In this document: positions 1 through 5,429 of the stretch, in pieces
Layout: every line of letters begins with the position of its first letter
Position numbering within the stretch: the first letter of the stretch is position 1
NCBI GenBank assembly: GCA_934183045.1
Contig: CAKPRW010000084.1
Location: forward strand, 1 to 5,628
DNA length: 5,628 nucleotides
Source: an uncultured Clostridia bacterium
Lineage (GTDB): Bacteria > Bacillota > Clostridia > TANB77 > CAG-508
Direction: 5' to 3'
Made by a program: the position numbers and the translations under genes
Notes under the pieces: model-generated
The model's database searches: none
What the model saw: only the letters and a program-made list of their open reading frames with translations
Told to the model about the DNA's origin: nothing

Positions 1-29
1 TCTTCTACATTTTTTACTCTTTCATTTTA
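1..29 (-). other. In-frame TAA in the pnp S1 domain and the S1 frame continuing beyond it
   Basis: Reading the pnp frame past the TAA at 27-29 gives NERVKNVE up to the window edge. The family sequence at this point is HISELALERVGKVED (B. subtilis, from memory), and here it reads HITKI-stop-NERVKNVE. The spacing between HI and ERV is unchanged, so a single codon has been replaced, for example TCA to TAA, rather than the frame being shifted. About 40 further S1 residues should lie left of the window. The alternatives are a real nonsense mutation, a base error in the assembly, or stop readthrough. Confidence 0.85.
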
Positions 30-2012
30 AATTTTTGTTATGTGTAGTAATCCTTCTTTTCCGCCACATCCTAAGTCTACAAATGCTCCAAATGGCATTA
101 TTCTTGTTACTTCTCCATAATAGATTCCGCCAACTTCAACTTCTCTAACTATATCTTCAATCATTTCTAATGCTTCTTTTGCTTTTTCATTATCAGTTGA
201 ATATATTAACACTTGTCCATCTTCTTCTATATCAATTTTAACACCTGTATTGTCTATAATTTTGTTAATTGTTTCTCCGCCTTTTCCTATTACATCTTTG
301 ATTTTTTCCACTTTAATTTGTGTTGTTACTATTCTTGGAGCATATTTTGAAATTTCTTTTCTTGGTTCTGAAATAACTGGCATCATAACATCTTCTAATA
401 TATGTTTTCTTGCTTTTCTTGTTCTTTCAAATGCTTCTGCAATTATTTCATATGTCAATCCATCACATTTAATGTCTACTTGTATTGCTGTAATACCTTT
501 TTCTGTTCCTCCAACTTTGAAATCCATGTCTCCAAAGAAATCTTCTAATCCTTGAATATCTACTAACATTACATAGTCTTCATCATTATCTGGATTTGTT
601 ACTAATCCTGTTGAAATACCTGCAACTGGTCTTTTAATCGGAACTCCTGCTTCCATTAAAGATAATGTACTTCCACAAATACTAGCTTGAGATGTAGATC
701 CATTTGAAGATAACACTTCTGATACAACTCTTATTGCATATGGGAATTCTTCTTTTGATGGTAATACTGGAACTAATGCTTTTTCTGCTAAAGCTCCATG
801 TCCTATTTCTCTTCTTCCAGGTCCTCTTGATGGTCTTGCTTCACCTACAGAATAACTTGGGAAATTGTAATGATGCATATATCTTCTAGATTCTTCTGTG
901 TCTATACCATCTAATTTTTGTTCTTCTGATATCATACCTAATGTTGCAACTGATAATACTTGAGTTTGTCCTCTTGTAAATAAAGCACTACCATGTACTC
1001 TTGGAAGTAACCCAACTTCACATGATAAAGGTCTTATTTCGTCTAAAGCTCTTCCGTCTACTCTTTTATGTTCTACAAATATCATTTCTCTTACACATTT
1101 TTTTTCTAATTTATAAATAGCCTCTCCGATATCTGATTTATGTTCTTCAAATGTCTCTTCTCCAAATTTTTCTGCGTATGCTTCTTCTATTTTGGCAGTT
1201 AATTCATCTATGTTATTATCTCTTGTTTCTTTATCTGCTTCTTGGACTTTTTCTTTCATTTCTTCTTTAAAGTTTTCTTCTACAAATTCATAAACATCAT
1301 GATCAACTTCAAATGATTTATATTCAAATTTTGGTTTTCCTATTTCATTTTGAATTTCTGTAATAAATTTACATATCTTTTTAATTTCTTCATGAGCTGT
1401 TTTAATTGCTTCTAGCATTACATCATCCGGAACTTCATTTGCTCCTGCTTCTATCATTGTTATTTTCTTTTCTGTTGCAGCTACTGTTAATGTTAAATCA
1501 CTTTTTGCTCTTTGTTCTTCTGTTGGGTTAATAATAATTTTACCATCAACTAATCCAACATTTACAGCTGCTGTTGGTCCATTAAATGGAATATCTGAAA
1601 TTGCTAAAGCTGATGCAGCACCTATCATAGCAGCTACTTCTGGTGAATTATCTTGTTCTACACAAAGTACAGTTGCAACAACAACAACATCATTTCTAAA
1701 ATCTTTTGGGAATAATGGTCTTAATGGTCTATCAATAGCTCTTGAAGTCAAAATTGCTTTATCACTTGGTTTACCTTCTCTTTTCAAAAAACCACCAGGA
1801 ATTTTTCCTACTGAATACAACTTTTCTTCAAAATCTACTGATAATGGAAAAAAGTCTATACCTTCTCTAGGTTCTTTAGAAGCTGTAACATTAACCAACA
1901 CACATGTATCACCATAGCGAACCAACACGCTTCCATTAGCTAATCCAGCCATCTTTCCTGTTTCAATTACAAGTTTTCTACCTGCTAATTCTGTTTCATA
2001 AGTTTTAAACAT
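27..2012 (-). CDS. pnp: Polynucleotide phosphorylase, C-terminus cut by an in-frame stop
   Basis: This enzyme degrades RNA 3' to 5' with phosphate, releasing nucleoside diphosphates, and acts in cytoplasmic mRNA turnover. Domains in order: first RNase PH domain (about 1-145, with GGFLKREGKPSD at 73-84 in the RNA-gripping loop), an all-helical linker (about 150-310), the catalytic second RNase PH domain (about 315-550), a KH domain (about 560-620, GKGG loop at 576-579) and the start of S1 (from about 629). Catalytic features are kept: the phosphate-binding GSTS stretch (438-441) and D491, D497 and K499 in EDFFGDMDFK, matching E. coli D486, D492 and K494. The ATG at 2010-2012 has a good ribosome binding site. 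The protein stops at 661 residues, whereas homologues have about 700; the TAA falls in the middle of S1 and the S1 frame continues after it (see separate entry). It lies downstream of rpsO, as in many bacteria. The identity is certain; whether the C-terminus is truly truncated is not. Confidence 0.97.
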   Translation of the reverse strand: MFKTYETELAGRKLVIETGKMAGLANGSVLVRYGDTCVLVNVTASKEPREGIDFFPLSVDFEEKLYSVGKIPGGFLKREGKPSDKAILTSRAIDRPLRPLFPKDFRNDVVVVATVLCVEQDNSPEVAAMIGAASALAISDIPFNGPTAAVNVGLVDGKIIINPTEEQRAKSDLTLTVAATEKKITMIEAGANEVPDDVMLEAIKTAHEEIKKICKFITEIQNEIGKPKFEYKSFEVDHDVYEFVEENFKEEMKEKVQEADKETRDNNIDELTAKIEEAYAEKFGEETFEEHKSDIGEAIYKLEKKCVREMIFVEHKRVDGRALDEIRPLSCEVGLLPRVHGSALFTRGQTQVLSVATLGMISEEQKLDGIDTEESRRYMHHYNFPSYSVGEARPSRGPGRREIGHGALAEKALVPVLPSKEEFPYAIRVVSEVLSSNGSTSQASICGSTLSLMEAGVPIKRPVAGISTGLVTNPDNDEDYVMLVDIQGLEDFFGDMDFKVGGTEKGITAIQVDIKCDGLTYEIIAEAFERTRKARKHILEDVMMPVISEPRKEISKYAPRIVTTQIKVEKIKDVIGKGGETINKIIDNTGVKIDIEEDGQVLIYSTDNEKAKEALEMIEDIVREVEVGGIYYGEVTRIMPFGAFVDLGCGGKEGLLHITKI

Positions 2013-2019
2013 AATAAAT

Positions 2020-2027
2020 CTTCCTTT
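2020..2027 (-). promoter_or_regulatory. pnp ribosome binding site
   Basis: The minus strand reads AAAGGAAG, 7 nt before the pnp ATG. This fixes the start. The REP-like repeat begins only a few bases upstream, so RNA folding there could affect ribosome access. Confidence 0.75.
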
Positions 2028-2033
2028 CTTTCC

Positions 2034-2096
2034 GGGATTTTGGGACGTTCCTTTTTTCCCTCTTTAAGGGATTGGGGGACACTCCTTTATCTTCCC
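2034..2096. repeat. Two tandem REP-like imperfect repeats in the pnp leader
   Basis: Two direct copies lie at 2034-2060 (27 nt) and 2068-2096 (29 nt), separated by TCTTTAA. Both run GGGATT, two variable bases, GGGAC, two variable bases, TCCTTT and then TTCCC, and the second has 2 extra bases near its end. Each begins GGGA and ends TCCC, so each can close on itself. The junction (2057-2071) forms a clean 5-bp hairpin, TCCCT/AGGGA. The stretch is much richer in G and C than its surroundings. The GGGACGTTCC core resembles small dispersed palindromic repeats that I recall from Firmicute genomes, some linked to REP-associated tyrosine transposases. That resemblance is from memory, and no transposase is present here. 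Confidence 0.55.
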
Positions 2097-2130
2097 TTTT
2101 TCCTTTTTAGCAAGTTTAGATTGTAACCTC

Positions 2131-2177
2131 TATAATGCATTATAAATATTAAATTTCTTTTTTTATAATGCATTATA
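2131..2177. repeat. Twin identical 14-bp palindromes, possible operator pair
   Basis: The perfect palindrome TATAATGCATTATA occurs at 2131-2144 and again at 2164-2177, 33 bp apart start to start (about three helical turns), with a 19-bp AT-rich spacer. It lies between the rpsO terminator and pnp. Each copy contains a perfect TATAAT hexamer on both strands, so it could be an operator overlapping promoter -10 elements. I could not find a good -35 partner for any of them. The half-site TATAAT resembles that of PerR/Fur-type boxes, but the halves are separated by 2 bp instead of 1, so I do not assign a regulator. Confidence 0.5.
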
Positions 2178-2240
2178 CAAGCTACTTATCTAATTACTTG
2201 CTTAATAATTAAAATTAGAAATTTGTTCATAAAATTTGCT

Positions 2241-2274
2241 AAAAAGCCCGTGCTAAAACAAGCATAGGCTTTTT
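2241..2274 (-). terminator. Intrinsic terminator after rpsO
   Basis: The arms 2241-2254 and 2261-2274 pair over 14 positions around a 6-nt loop, with one A/C mismatch and one G-U pair (core AAAAAGCC/GGCTTTTT). The hairpin starts 7 nt past the rpsO stop codon. T-rich sequence flanks the stem on both strands. It would end or attenuate rpsO transcription, so pnp depends on readthrough or on its own promoter in 2013-2240. Confidence 0.8.
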
Positions 2275-2281
2275 ATCTTTT

Positions 2282-2545
2282 TTATTTTCTTAATCCTAAT
2301 TTTTCAACAATTGCTCTGTATCTATTAATATCTTTTTTAGATAAATAATTTAATAGATTTCTTCTTTTACCAACCATTTTTAAAAGACCTCTTCTTGAAT
2401 GATTGTCTTTTTTATGGATTTTTAAATGTTCTGTTAATTCATTAATTCTTTCTGTTAAAAGAGCAACTTGAACTTCTGGTGAACCAGTATCATTTTCTTC
2501 TCTTTTATAAGTATTAATGATTTCTTGTTTTCTTTCCTTTGTCAT
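2282..2545 (-). CDS. rpsO: 30S ribosomal protein S15
   Basis: This is a primary 16S rRNA-binding protein of the small-subunit platform; it binds the helix 20-22 three-way junction early in assembly. The 87-residue product is close to the usual 88-89. Hallmarks are GSPEVQVALLTERI (about 22-35), LTEHLKIHKKDNHSRRGLL (about 37-55) and MVGKRRNLLNYL (about 57-68); the HSRRGLL and GKRR regions contact rRNA. The ATG at 2543-2545 follows AAGGAG with 9 nt spacing. The gene has its own promoter, a long leader and a terminator, so it is probably transcribed mainly as a single unit ahead of pnp. In several bacteria S15 represses its own mRNA through a leader structure, and the leader here is a strong candidate for that. 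Confidence 0.98.
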   Translation of the reverse strand: MTKERKQEIINTYKREENDTGSPEVQVALLTERINELTEHLKIHKKDNHSRRGLLKMVGKRRNLLNYLSKKDINRYRAIVEKLGLRK

Positions 2546-2695
2546 TTATGTTTTCTCCTTTCTCAAGGCACAACTCAGTTAAAAATATTAGCTTTGTTAT
2601 TTTTAACTTTACACCTTTATTTTCTTTTTCCCTTTAACTGAGCCAAAAGTTTAGGTGTTATCTTAAAGCTAAGTAAAAGGTATGTCTTTTTTGAC
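2546..2695 (-). promoter_or_regulatory. Structured rpsO 5' leader, candidate S15 autoregulatory element
   Basis: In the minus-strand RNA I see several long perfect complementarities. P1 pairs UUAGCUUU (2672-2665) with AAAGCUAA (2595-2588). P2, nested inside it, pairs ACACCU (2658-2653) with AGGUGU (2616-2611). P3 pairs CUCAGUUAAA (2642-2633) with UUUAACUGAG (2583-2574); it crosses P1 and P2, making a pseudoknot. A rival 11-bp hairpin pairs AGUUAAAAAUA (2608-2598) with UAUUUUUAACU (2587-2577) and uses the same 3' strand as P3. Next to the start codon, CCUU-GAGA-AAGG (2568-2557) puts the AAGG of the Shine-Dalgarno into a small GNRA-capped stem. Leader control of rpsO by S15 is established in E. 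coli, where it uses a pseudoknot, and in other bacteria. I do not recognise this fold as a named family. Confidence 0.6.
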
Positions 2696-2708
2696 ATACC
2701 TATTTTAC
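2673..2708 (-). terminator. Strong inverted repeat: splB terminator and/or operator over the rpsO start site
   Basis: GGTATGTC (2679-2686) and GACATACC (2693-2700) form a perfect 8-bp stem around a six-base T/A loop. It extends by GTAAAA/TTTTAC across a 2-nt bulge. On the minus strand a short TTTTACTT tail follows, so it could terminate splB transcripts, though the tail is a weak T-tract. The -10 box of the rpsO promoter lies inside the outer stem and the expected start site lies inside the inner stem, so it could instead be a DNA operator. Confidence 0.5.
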
Positions 2709-2730
2709 TACATATTGGAATAAATTTCAA
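2702..2730 (-). promoter_or_regulatory. rpsO promoter, sigma-A type
   Basis: The minus strand reads TTGAAA (2730-2725), a 17-bp spacer and TAAAAT (2707-2702), each one base from consensus. Transcription should start near 2695, giving a leader of about 150 nt. The rest of the gap up to splB (2731-2841) is plain AT-rich sequence in which I see nothing else. Confidence 0.7.
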
Positions 2731-2841
2731 GTGTTTTTAAGCATTTTATTCCATATTTAATTTTATTAATTATTAATTCTATTCCTCATTTATATATAGC
2801 CTATTTTTTGCATAATTTATGTTATATATTATTTTAATTGA

Positions 2842-3840
2842 TTATACTATATATTCAATCGGATTATTAGGAAAATACTTTTTCATTTGTTCTCTAAAAA
2901 ACAGTTCACCATCTTTTCTTAAATCATTTTTGTACATATATTTTCCTCTTCCTCGCCCAGTCATTAATTCTTTATTATATAAATTGATTGCATTTGGAAA
3001 AGCTTCTTCATTTATTTTCGTATGAACATAACTATATGTCATAAATATTATTTCAAAAAACACATCATTTTTAACTTTCTGAGATAATTCACTATTTAAC
3101 TTTTGTATTAATTCCAAATATAATTCTTTCCAATTATCAACCATTATTACTGGTGCAATTAATATTCCTACTTTATATCCCGCATCCTTTAATTTGTTTA
3201 TAGCTTCTATTCTTCCTTTTAATCTAGATGTTCCAAATTCCACCTTATTTATAATTTCTTCTGGATTTACACTCATCCTTATAGTTACTTTCCCTTTATG
3301 ATCTAATGGCAAAATATCATCTACCATATCAAATTTAGTTGGAAAAGTTAATCTTCCCTTGTTAGTGTTTTTAAAATTTTCAATAGTCCACACTAAATTT
3401 CCCGTAATTGTATTTTCTAAAATCAGATCACTGTTACTTCCTATTTCAAATGTTAATTCTTTTTCAGATGATTCTGAAGTTTTTATTATTTTTTCTAGCA
3501 TTTTTTCTCTATTTACAAACAATCTTAAATAAGCACATTTATTATAATTACAAACTAAATAACAGTACATACATGCTGCTGTACATCCAGATGATGTGTA
3601 TGGAACTAAGTAATCTGAAGTTTTATGATTCTCTACAAATTTGTGTGTTTTTCTGACTCCAATTATTAAATTCTTTTTCATATGAGCAAATTCACTATTT
3701 TGTTTTTTTCTCATCTCTTCTATGTTATTATGATTTTCTATTTCTATTTTTGGTACTTCTTTATATTTATCCATTAATTCTTTTCCTAAATCATAATTTG
3801 TAATCTCTTTTTCATAATAGATAGCTGTTGGTTTAAACAT
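2842..3840 (-). CDS. splB: Spore photoproduct lyase (radical SAM DNA repair)
   Basis: This enzyme reverses the UV-induced thymine dimer of spores (5-thyminyl-5,6-dihydrothymine) during germination, using a 4Fe-4S cluster and S-adenosylmethionine. The 332-residue product compares with about 342 in Bacillus. Seen: IGVRKTHKF (about 60-68), the radical SAM motif CTAACMYC (C86, C90, C93) with flanking tyrosines Y92 and Y94, the family block FEIGSNSD (131-138), TSRLKGRIEAINKLKDAGYKVGILIAP in the second half, and a GRGKYMY motif near the C-terminus. I chose the ATG at 3838-3840, because GGAGG lies 8 nt upstream and it aligns with the Bacillus N-terminus; an in-frame TTG at 3868-3870 is unlikely. Odd point: S135 stands where B. 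subtilis has C141, the hydrogen donor, while C97 and C102 are extra cysteines just after the cluster motif. A diverged SPL-like enzyme with another substrate remains possible. Confidence 0.87.
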   Translation of the reverse strand: MFKPTAIYYEKEITNYDLGKELMDKYKEVPKIEIENHNNIEEMRKKQNSEFAHMKKNLIIGVRKTHKFVENHKTSDYLVPYTSSGCTAACMYCYLVCNYNKCAYLRLFVNREKMLEKIIKTSESSEKELTFEIGSNSDLILENTITGNLVWTIENFKNTNKGRLTFPTKFDMVDDILPLDHKGKVTIRMSVNPEEIINKVEFGTSRLKGRIEAINKLKDAGYKVGILIAPVIMVDNWKELYLELIQKLNSELSQKVKNDVFFEIIFMTYSYVHTKINEEAFPNAINLYNKELMTGRGRGKYMYKNDLRKDGELFFREQMKKYFPNNPIEYIV

Positions 3841-3858
3841 TTTCTCATCCTCCAAAAT

Positions 3859-3887
3859 TAGTCTAACCAAAAACTTTGATTACATAC
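3859..3887 (-). promoter_or_regulatory. Possible sigma-G-like forespore promoter of splB
   Basis: The minus strand has GTATG (3887-3883), a 17-bp spacer and TAGACTA (3865-3859). These match the sigma-G -35 pattern GHATR fully and the -10 CATACTA at 5 of 7 positions. Sigma-G drives splB in B. subtilis. The start site would fall only a few bases before the GGAGG ribosome binding site, giving a very short leader. The region is AT-rich and the match is short, so this is tentative. Confidence 0.3.
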
Positions 3888-3905
3888 AAAAAATAAAAAG
3901 GAGAA

Positions 3906-3941
3906 AACTCATATGTGTGCACTGCTTAACACATATGAGTT
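3906..3941 (-). terminator. Intrinsic terminator of the wall hydrolase gene
   Basis: AACTCATATGTGT (3906-3918) and ACACATATGAGTT (3929-3941) form a perfect 13-bp stem with a 10-nt loop. On the minus strand it is followed by a T-rich tail running to about 3889. It starts 16 nt after the stop codon and insulates splB from the gene before it. Confidence 0.9.
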
Positions 3942-3957
3942 AACAAGAATATTGGAA

Positions 3958-4758
3958 TTATTTGCTAAAATCATTATGAAAATAATGACTTCCAATTTGC
4001 AATATTTCGATGTTTTGTCTTATGCTTTTTTGATAATCACTCACAAGATCTGGTTCATAGAAGTATCTAGCTCCTTTTGAAAATTTAGTTCTTGTTGGAT
4101 CATTTCCCTTTAAAGCTTCTTCCACCGCCTTTTTGCAATCAGGATATGCATCTAGCATTTTCTGTGTAATGGAAGATATGTCAGCAAACTGACCTGGCTG
4201 AGTTACAATTTTTCTGATAGATTGTTTCTGATTACAATATGTATATCTATTCAGAATAACTGCTGCAACAGCTACTTGTCCCTTAAAAGGCTCTCCTCTT
4301 GACTCCGCATAAACTACTTTTTCCATTAGCTTTTTATCCGAGTCATTTAGAGATGAATAAATCTCAAGTGTCTTAGAAGAAGTTATCTTAGCTTTAGACT
4401 TTGATTTTTTAGTCTTTTTAGTCTTGGCTATTTTTTTGATACTCTTCTTCGATTTTGGTTTAACGGTCGTTTTTACTTCTTTTACTTTAACATTTATATT
4501 TGTCACTGTAACATTGTTAGTTATTGATGACACGCCATATTCCTTATTTTTTGTATTCTTATCCTGATTTTCATTACCAGGTTTGACAATCCAGATTATG
4601 ACAATAGATATTAATATAAGTAACATCCATAATATTTTAAAGAAATTTTTTCTTATTCTCCGTTTAACCTTCTTTACTAAACACCTTTTTAACAATGGAC
4701 ATCCATCACATTCTTTCCGCTTGTGTCTTTCTCCTGGGCAATTTTTAAATAGTTTCAT
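3958..4758 (-). CDS. Membrane-anchored SleB/CwlJ-family cell wall hydrolase
   Basis: The C-terminal domain (about 140-262) is a SleB-type hydrolase (Hydrolase_2 family), whose Bacillus members digest spore-cortex peptidoglycan during germination. Its signature is VVYAESRGEPFKGQVAVAAVILNR (148-171); E152 is the probable catalytic glutamate. KGARYFYEP (228-236) and IGSHYFHND (255-263) are the other family blocks. Before it come an N-terminal cytoplasmic stretch with four cysteines (C7, C17, C20, C26), a basic segment, one transmembrane helix (about 39-58) and a lysine- and threonine-rich low-complexity linker (about 91-129) probably crossing or gripping the wall. This layout, N-in with no cleavable signal and no peptidoglycan-binding repeats, differs from classical SleB. 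The ATG follows AGGAGG with 9 nt spacing. The gene is flanked by its own promoter and terminator. Whether it acts on cortex or vegetative wall is open; the splB neighbour favours spores, while the sigma-A-like promoter favours growth. Confidence 0.88.
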   Translation of the reverse strand: MKLFKNCPGERHKRKECDGCPLLKRCLVKKVKRRIRKNFFKILWMLLILISIVIIWIVKPGNENQDKNTKNKEYGVSSITNNVTVTNINVKVKEVKTTVKPKSKKSIKKIAKTKKTKKSKSKAKITSSKTLEIYSSLNDSDKKLMEKVVYAESRGEPFKGQVAVAAVILNRYTYCNQKQSIRKIVTQPGQFADISSITQKMLDAYPDCKKAVEEALKGNDPTRTKFSKGARYFYEPDLVSDYQKSIRQNIEILQIGSHYFHNDFSK

Positions 4759-4776
4759 GTTTTCTTTCCTCCTATT

Positions 4777-4792
4777 TTGCTTTACAAAGCAA
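4777..4792. repeat. Short palindrome before the hydrolase ribosome binding site
   Basis: TTGCTTTACAAAGCAA reads as an inverted repeat (7-bp arms, 2-nt centre) and sits 3 nt upstream of the AGGAGG. In RNA it could make a 5-bp stem with a 6-nt loop; in DNA it could be a small operator. No known site is recognised. Confidence 0.35.
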
Positions 4793-4819
4793 TTGTTTGT
4801 GTACTATTTACATAATTAT

Positions 4820-4848
4820 ATTTTACCATATATTTACTTTTTTTGCAA
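4820..4848 (-). promoter_or_regulatory. Sigma-A extended -10 promoter of the wall hydrolase gene
   Basis: The minus strand reads TTGCAA (4848-4843), a 17-bp spacer ending in TGG, and TAAAAT (4825-4820), so an extended -10 TGn motif is present. The start site should be near 4813, giving a leader of about 55 nt. The -35 box lies directly after the T-tract of the folA terminator. Confidence 0.65.
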
Positions 4849-4859
4849 AAAAAAATAGA

Positions 4860-4879
4860 AGAATGTAAAAATACATTCT
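4860..4879 (-). terminator. Intrinsic terminator of the thyX-folA unit
   Basis: AGAATGTA (4860-4867) pairs with TACATTCT (4872-4879) around a 4-nt loop. The minus strand then runs into TCTATTTTTTTTT. The hairpin starts 9 nt past the folA stop codon. Confidence 0.85.
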
Positions 4880-4888
4880 CCAAACTCT

Positions 4889-5377
4889 CTAGTTTCTTTC
4901 ATAAACTATATATTCATAATCTAAATTATTTTCTTCATTTTTCATTCCTTTTTCTCTTGAAATTTCTTTCCATTTTGTTTCATCTATTCTTGGAAAAAAT
5001 GTATCTCCTTCAAAATCCTTTTCAATTTGTGTTACATACATTTTTTTCACATATGGCATTAAGAAATTATAAATCATTGCTCCACCAATTACAAAACATT
5101 CATCTTCGCTTTCTATGTATTCTTGTATTTGTAATAAAGAATGTACTATTTCTACATTTTCTTCATTTACTTTAAAATCAGGATTTTGTGTAAATACTAT
5201 ATTTTTTCTATTTGGTAAACTTTCTTCTAATGATTCAAAAGTTTTTCTTCCCATAATTATTGGATGTCCTTCTGTAATTTCTCTAAATCTTTTTTTATCT
5301 TCTGGTAGATCCCATAATATTTTATTATCTTTACCTATAATATTATTTTTTGCTTTTGCTACTATGATACTTAACAT
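4889..5377 (-). CDS. folA: Dihydrofolate reductase
   Basis: It reduces dihydrofolate to tetrahydrofolate with NADPH, supplying one-carbon carriers for dTMP, purine and methionine synthesis in the cytosol. The 162 residues are normal for bacterial enzymes. Seen: the N-terminal strand and Met20-type loop (NNIIGKDNKILW, 11-22), W22 and the active-site acid D27 in LPEDKKRF, HPIIMGRKTFESL (38-50, NADPH-binding GRKT), R57 for the folate glutamate tail, and FVIGGAMIY (95-103) with the Gly98-Gly99 pair of the cofactor fold. Leucine 21 replaces the proline common before W22. The ATG at 5375-5377 follows GAGGAG with 8 nt spacing. The upstream gene ends 52 nt before it with no hairpin terminator between, so the two are probably one operon, closed by the terminator just downstream. 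Confidence 0.96.
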   Translation of the reverse strand: MLSIIVAKAKNNIIGKDNKILWDLPEDKKRFREITEGHPIIMGRKTFESLEESLPNRKNIVFTQNPDFKVNEENVEIVHSLLQIQEYIESEDECFVIGGAMIYNFLMPYVKKMYVTQIEKDFEGDTFFPRIDETKWKEISREKGMKNEENNLDYEYIVYERN

Positions 5378-5429
5378 TTTTCTTTCTCCTCTTTCATTAC
5401 TTTTTATTTCATATTTATAATATATTTTA

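Noticed and set aside
27..29. Genome-wide TAA recoding to explain the pnp stop
   Set aside because: rpsO, splB, the wall hydrolase and the thyX-like gene all end at TAA exactly where the families end.
250..889. Plus-strand open frames opposite pnp
   Set aside because: They are hydrophobic, low-complexity antisense shadows of a certain gene, with no ribosome binding site or family motif.
2034..2096. Short CRISPR array or insertion-sequence end
   Set aside because: There are only two diverged copies, a 7-nt spacer, no cas gene or transposase, and no target-site duplication.
2131..2177. Calling the TATAAT hexamers in the palindromes a pnp promoter
   Set aside because: No acceptable -35 element lies 16-18 bp from any of them on either strand, so only an operator-like repeat is reported.
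3408..3656. Plus-strand open frame opposite splB
   Set aside because: Antisense to a conserved radical SAM gene; composition and lack of motifs fit a shadow frame.
3841..3870. N-terminal extension of splB from a TTG at 3868-3870
   Set aside because: The GGAGG ribosome binding site lies inside the extension, and the ATG at 3838-3840 aligns with the start of known SPLs.
4583..5420. Several plus-strand open frames opposite the wall hydrolase and folA
   Set aside because: They are F/L/H-rich, mutually overlapping and antisense to well-recognised genes.
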